Source of the DNA: Fragilaria crotonensis
Taxonomy: Eukaryota > Bacillariophyta > Fragilariophyceae > Fragilariales > Fragilariaceae
DNA: 35,603 nt
Assembly: GCA_022925895.1 (NCBI GenBank)
Contig: JAKSYS010000648.1
Coordinates: forward strand, 1 to 35,603
Reading direction: 5' to 3'
Shown one piece after another: positions 32,741 to 35,603 of this stretch (positions within the stretch are counted from its first letter, which is position 1; each line of letters begins with the position of its first letter). The translations under genes and the position numbers were made by a program. The notes below the pieces were generated by a model that worked only from the letters and a program-made list of their open reading frames with translations, searched no databases and was not told the DNA's origin.

Positions 32741-35171
32741 GAATTGTTGAAAGATGATAACCATGTGATTCATGACGGAGAGGGCATGAGCGTCAGCTAC
32801 AGGATTGGGACGACTACACTGCGGGAATGACCGCGATTTTGCAGAACAATTTAACGCGGCTGTGTCGGACCCTGCAATCCCTGATGCTGATGAAATGTTC
32901 ACTCCTGACACCTTCGGCGATGAGTATCTAAACAAAGAGGTGGCGATGACCGCGGGAGCGAATAATCAGAGCGATGTGCAATTCGGTAAAGTAACGAAAC
33001 GGCTTCGTGACGCTGAAGGCCGGCCAATTGGCATGGCAAATAAGAATCCATTGCTTGACACGAGAGAATATGAAGTGGAATTCAGAGATGGCCGGACCGA
33101 ATCAATATCTGCTAACCTTATTGCTCAAAACCTATTTTCACAGATTGATGAGGAGGGCGCCAGGCACGTGCTGCTTGACGAGATCATAGATCACCGGAGA
33201 GGTGACAGCGCTATTGACAAGGCTGATGCGATCATGATAATGAAGAACGGCGTAAAGCGGAGGCGACACACAACGCAGGGTGGCATCTCCTGTGCCAGTG
33301 GAAAGATGGCAGTTCTAATTGGGTGTCCTTAAAGGATGCCAGACAATCGTATCCGATCCTCGTGGCGGAATATGCGTTTGCGAACCGCATTCATGAGGCC
33401 AGCGTTTGCTTGGTGGGTTGGAGATGTGATAAGGAAGCGCGATCGAATCTTGTCAAAAGTCAAGTCTAAGTATTGGCAGCGAACACATAAGTTTGGTATA
33501 CGTATCCCAAAGTCTGTCGAGGAAGCACTTGCGATTGACAAGCAGAATGGCGATAATCTCTGGTGGGAGGCCATTTGTAAAGAAATGAAAAATGTGCGAC
33601 CGGCGTGTGAAAATGGGAGAAGAGTGAGAAGAGCTACCACCGGGGTTTCAAAGATCAAATGCCATTTTATATTTGACATTAAGATGAGTGAGAACTTCAG
33701 GAAAAGGCGAGACTAGTAGCGAACAGGAAACAAACAAAACTCCTGCGGCACTGACCTATTCATCTGTCGTGTCGCGGGATTCGTAAATTGCTCTATTGCT
33801 TGCTTCTCTGAATGAACTTGAGATCCTTGCGTGTGACATACAGAATGCGTATTTGACCGCGAATTGCCGCGAGAAAGTTTATGTTGTTGCCGGACCTGAA
33901 TTTGGATCTGAGGCCGGAAGCATCATGATCATTCGGAAGGCGTTGTACGGGTTAAAGTCGAGCGGGGCGGCTTTCCGAGCACACCTAGCAGAGACTCTTT
34001 ATGAACTGGATTACAAACCAACCAAGGCGGATCCCGACGTGTGGATTCGACCAGCAACAAAGCCTGACGGTTTTGAATACTATGAAATGACACTCGTGTA
34101 TGTCGATGACATTTTGTGCATATCTCATGATCCCAAAGCGACTATGGAAGGTATACAAGCGACATTTCAGTTGAAAGATAACAAGATCGAGAAGCCGGAA
34201 CACTATCTTGGTGCACAATTGTCGCAGAAAGTGATTGGAGGTGTTGAATGTTGGACTATGTCATCGGAAAGTTATGTGAAGGCGGCAATTGTCAATGTTG
34301 AAGCGTCGCTTGACTCATCCGGGCAAAGGCTGCCGTCACGTTGCACAACTCCGATGCAAGCCAATTATCGCCCAGAGCTTGATGATTCATCGGAACTGAA
34401 GATTGATGGTGTCCGATATTTTCAAGAGTTGATTGGCGTATTGCGATGGGCCGTGGAACTTGGCCGTATCGACATTGCCATGGAAGTTTCAATGTTATCC
34501 ACTCACCTTGCGTTACCTCGGGAAGGACATTTACAGCAGGTTTATCACATTTTTGGGTTCTTGAAGGCGAAGCCGAAGCGTACGATTGCGTTTGATCCTC
34601 AGCATCCTGATATTGATGAGAAGCGTTTTGTTAAGTGTGATTGGCATGATTTCTATCGCGACGCGATGGAACCAATTCCAAGGGACTCACCTGAGCCCCG
34701 TGGTAACCTTGTTTCAACTCATTGTTTCGTCGATGCCGATCATGCAGGCAATCGTGTGACCCGGCGATCACAGACCGGGATTTTACTCTTTGTTTGCAGG
34801 GCAGTGGTATTATGGTATAGTAAGAGGCAAAATACAGTGGAAACTTCGACGTTCGGTAGCGAGTTTGTGGCAATGAAATTGCTGTTGAATTGATTGAAGC
34901 GTTGCGATATAAACTCCGGATGTTTGGGGTACCACTCGACGGCCCAACAAATGTGTTCTGTGATAACGAGGCCGTCACCAAGAATGCAATATACCCGAGT
35001 CAACCCTGAAAAAGAAGCACAATGCAATAGCTTACCATCGGACAAGAGAGGCTGTTGCAGCGGGCACGATTAGATGTGAAAGAAGATGGGAAGACGAATT
35101 TGGCGGACGTGTTGACGAAACCGTTGCCGCAAACAATGCGAGATTTCCTTTGCGATCGCTTCATGTACTAA
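32741..35171 (+). pseudogene. pol, second half: reverse transcriptase and RNase H (frame-damaged)
   Basis: The RT begins in fragmented frames (EEALAIDKQNGDNLWWEAIC, about 33520; IKCHFIFDIKMSENF, about 33650). It continues in one open stretch, 33796-34893: DIQNAYL with Asp at 33835, KALYGLKSSGAAFR, and the polymerase box YVDD at 34099-34110. RNase H follows in the same stretch: FVDADHAGN (from 34726) and ETSTFGSEFVAMK. After a frame change at about 34890, VFCDNEA, KKKHNAIAYHR.RE and LADVLTKPLP lead to TAA at 35169-35171. The RT and RNase H active-site residues are all present, so the damage is in frame continuity and not in catalytic residues. Confidence 0.88.
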
Positions 35172-35319
35172 GTACTGATGTATGGGGTGATGTATAGCCT
35201 AGGTTCATCGAGGGCCGTGGGGCGCTCGGTTACCTCCTGGAACATGCATTGACATGTGGCTTTTGTACATACCAGGTCGACTTGTGGCGAACAATACCTC
35301 GGTTGCCTCGATACTGTTC

Positions 35320-35326
35320 GAGGGGA
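35320..35326 (+). other. Polypurine tract
   Basis: GAGGGGA lies immediately before the 3' LTR (one base, C, intervenes), as expected for the second-strand primer site. It is short for a polypurine tract. Confidence 0.55.
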
Positions 35327-35327
35327 C

Positions 35328-35547
35328 TGAACGAATATGATAGCGGTACGGTACTACTGACTGAGAGGTACTGTACAGGTTCGAACTAGCCGTTAGTGTG
35401 CGATGGTGTTAGCGATAGTGATAGCGTGGATGTGTGCGTCTATATGTGAGAAACGGCGCACTTATCTTAGGATTGTCTGTTTTAGCGTTTACCTCTATCT
35501 TCTCTTGTAAGTACCCATGGCAGCGATAGCGCAGCGTAATTTATACA
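35328..35547 (+). repeat. 3' LTR (220 bp)
   Basis: Identical to 29165-29384 over all 220 bases by direct reading. It begins TGAACG and ends TATACA. Confidence 0.97.
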
Positions 35548-35551
35548 CTAT
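35548..35551. repeat. Target-site duplication CTAT, right
   Basis: Matches 29161-29164. The remaining 52 bases to the window edge hold no recognisable feature. Confidence 0.8.
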
Positions 35552-35603
35552 CCCTAGTAGTACCAGGTAGCGCAAGTAATCAAACATCATTCACGATAAC
35601 CAC

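Larger units (their letters stand above)
29165..35547 (+). mobile_element. Complete Ty1/copia-type (CoDi-like) LTR retrotransposon, 6383 bp
   Basis: Two identical 220 bp LTRs beginning TG and ending CA flank a gag and a copia-order pol (protease, integrase, reverse transcriptase, RNase H). A CTAT target duplication brackets the element. The integrase lies before the reverse transcriptase, which defines copia over gypsy order. The protease signature ELDSHADTCALG and the Gag with an RGG tail resemble diatom CoDi elements. Structure is complete, but gag and pol are interrupted by many small frame changes, so this copy as written cannot make full proteins. The identical LTRs argue for recent insertion. 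Confidence 0.95.

Overview
The window is nuclear DNA of a eukaryotic alga, most likely a diatom. The evidence is a Ty1/copia-type retrotransposon with the DSHADT protease motif of diatom CoDi elements, a class C (GABA-B-like) GPCR of the kind expanded in diatoms, short GT-AG introns (61 and 150 bp), compact genes, and secreted Lys/Pro-rich repeat proteins with RxL motifs. The species cannot be determined from the sequence alone.

Layout, left to right. (1) 3-510, plus strand: the 3' part of a magnesium-dependent phosphatase-1-like (HAD) gene, broken by two single-base losses. (2) 842-3551, minus: a class C GPCR with a periplasmic-binding-like ectodomain, a Cys-rich linker and seven membrane segments, with two close single-base frame breaks. 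(3) 3552-5269: gene-poor DNA rich in GTAC-cored palindromes. (4) 5270-8310: a direct duplication of about 1 kb. Each copy has a conserved upstream region with TTGACGTC and encodes a signal peptide followed by RxL-punctuated Lys/Pro/Gly repeats; both coding regions are frame-damaged. (5) 9025-9819, plus: an intact two-exon eIF3k gene. (6) 10028-22307, minus: one 12.3 kb VPS13-type lipid-transfer gene (about 4072 aa) with a single 61 bp intron and a candidate FFAT motif. (7) 22870-24998, minus: a coiled-coil / PD-(D/E)xK nuclease-like / pseudokinase protein resembling Crinkler-type effectors, with one frame break. (8) 25793-28719: decayed material, including an ankyrin-repeat remnant, two diverged copies of a transposon-like fragment, a (GCGATGT)n minisatellite and other degenerate coding sequence. 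(9) 29165-35547: a complete LTR retrotransposon with identical 220 bp LTRs and a 4 bp CTAT target duplication, but with gag and pol broken in many places.

The genes do not form an operon-like unit. The housekeeping pair (eIF3k and VPS13) is convergent, intact and only 208 bp apart. Surface or secreted genes lie to the left and a repeat-rich accessory region to the right. The most striking features are the duplicated secreted repeat proteins, which look like polycationic precursors cut at RxL sites, and the uneven frame damage: many single-base losses in accessory genes and in a recently inserted retroelement, but none in 12 kb of VPS13.
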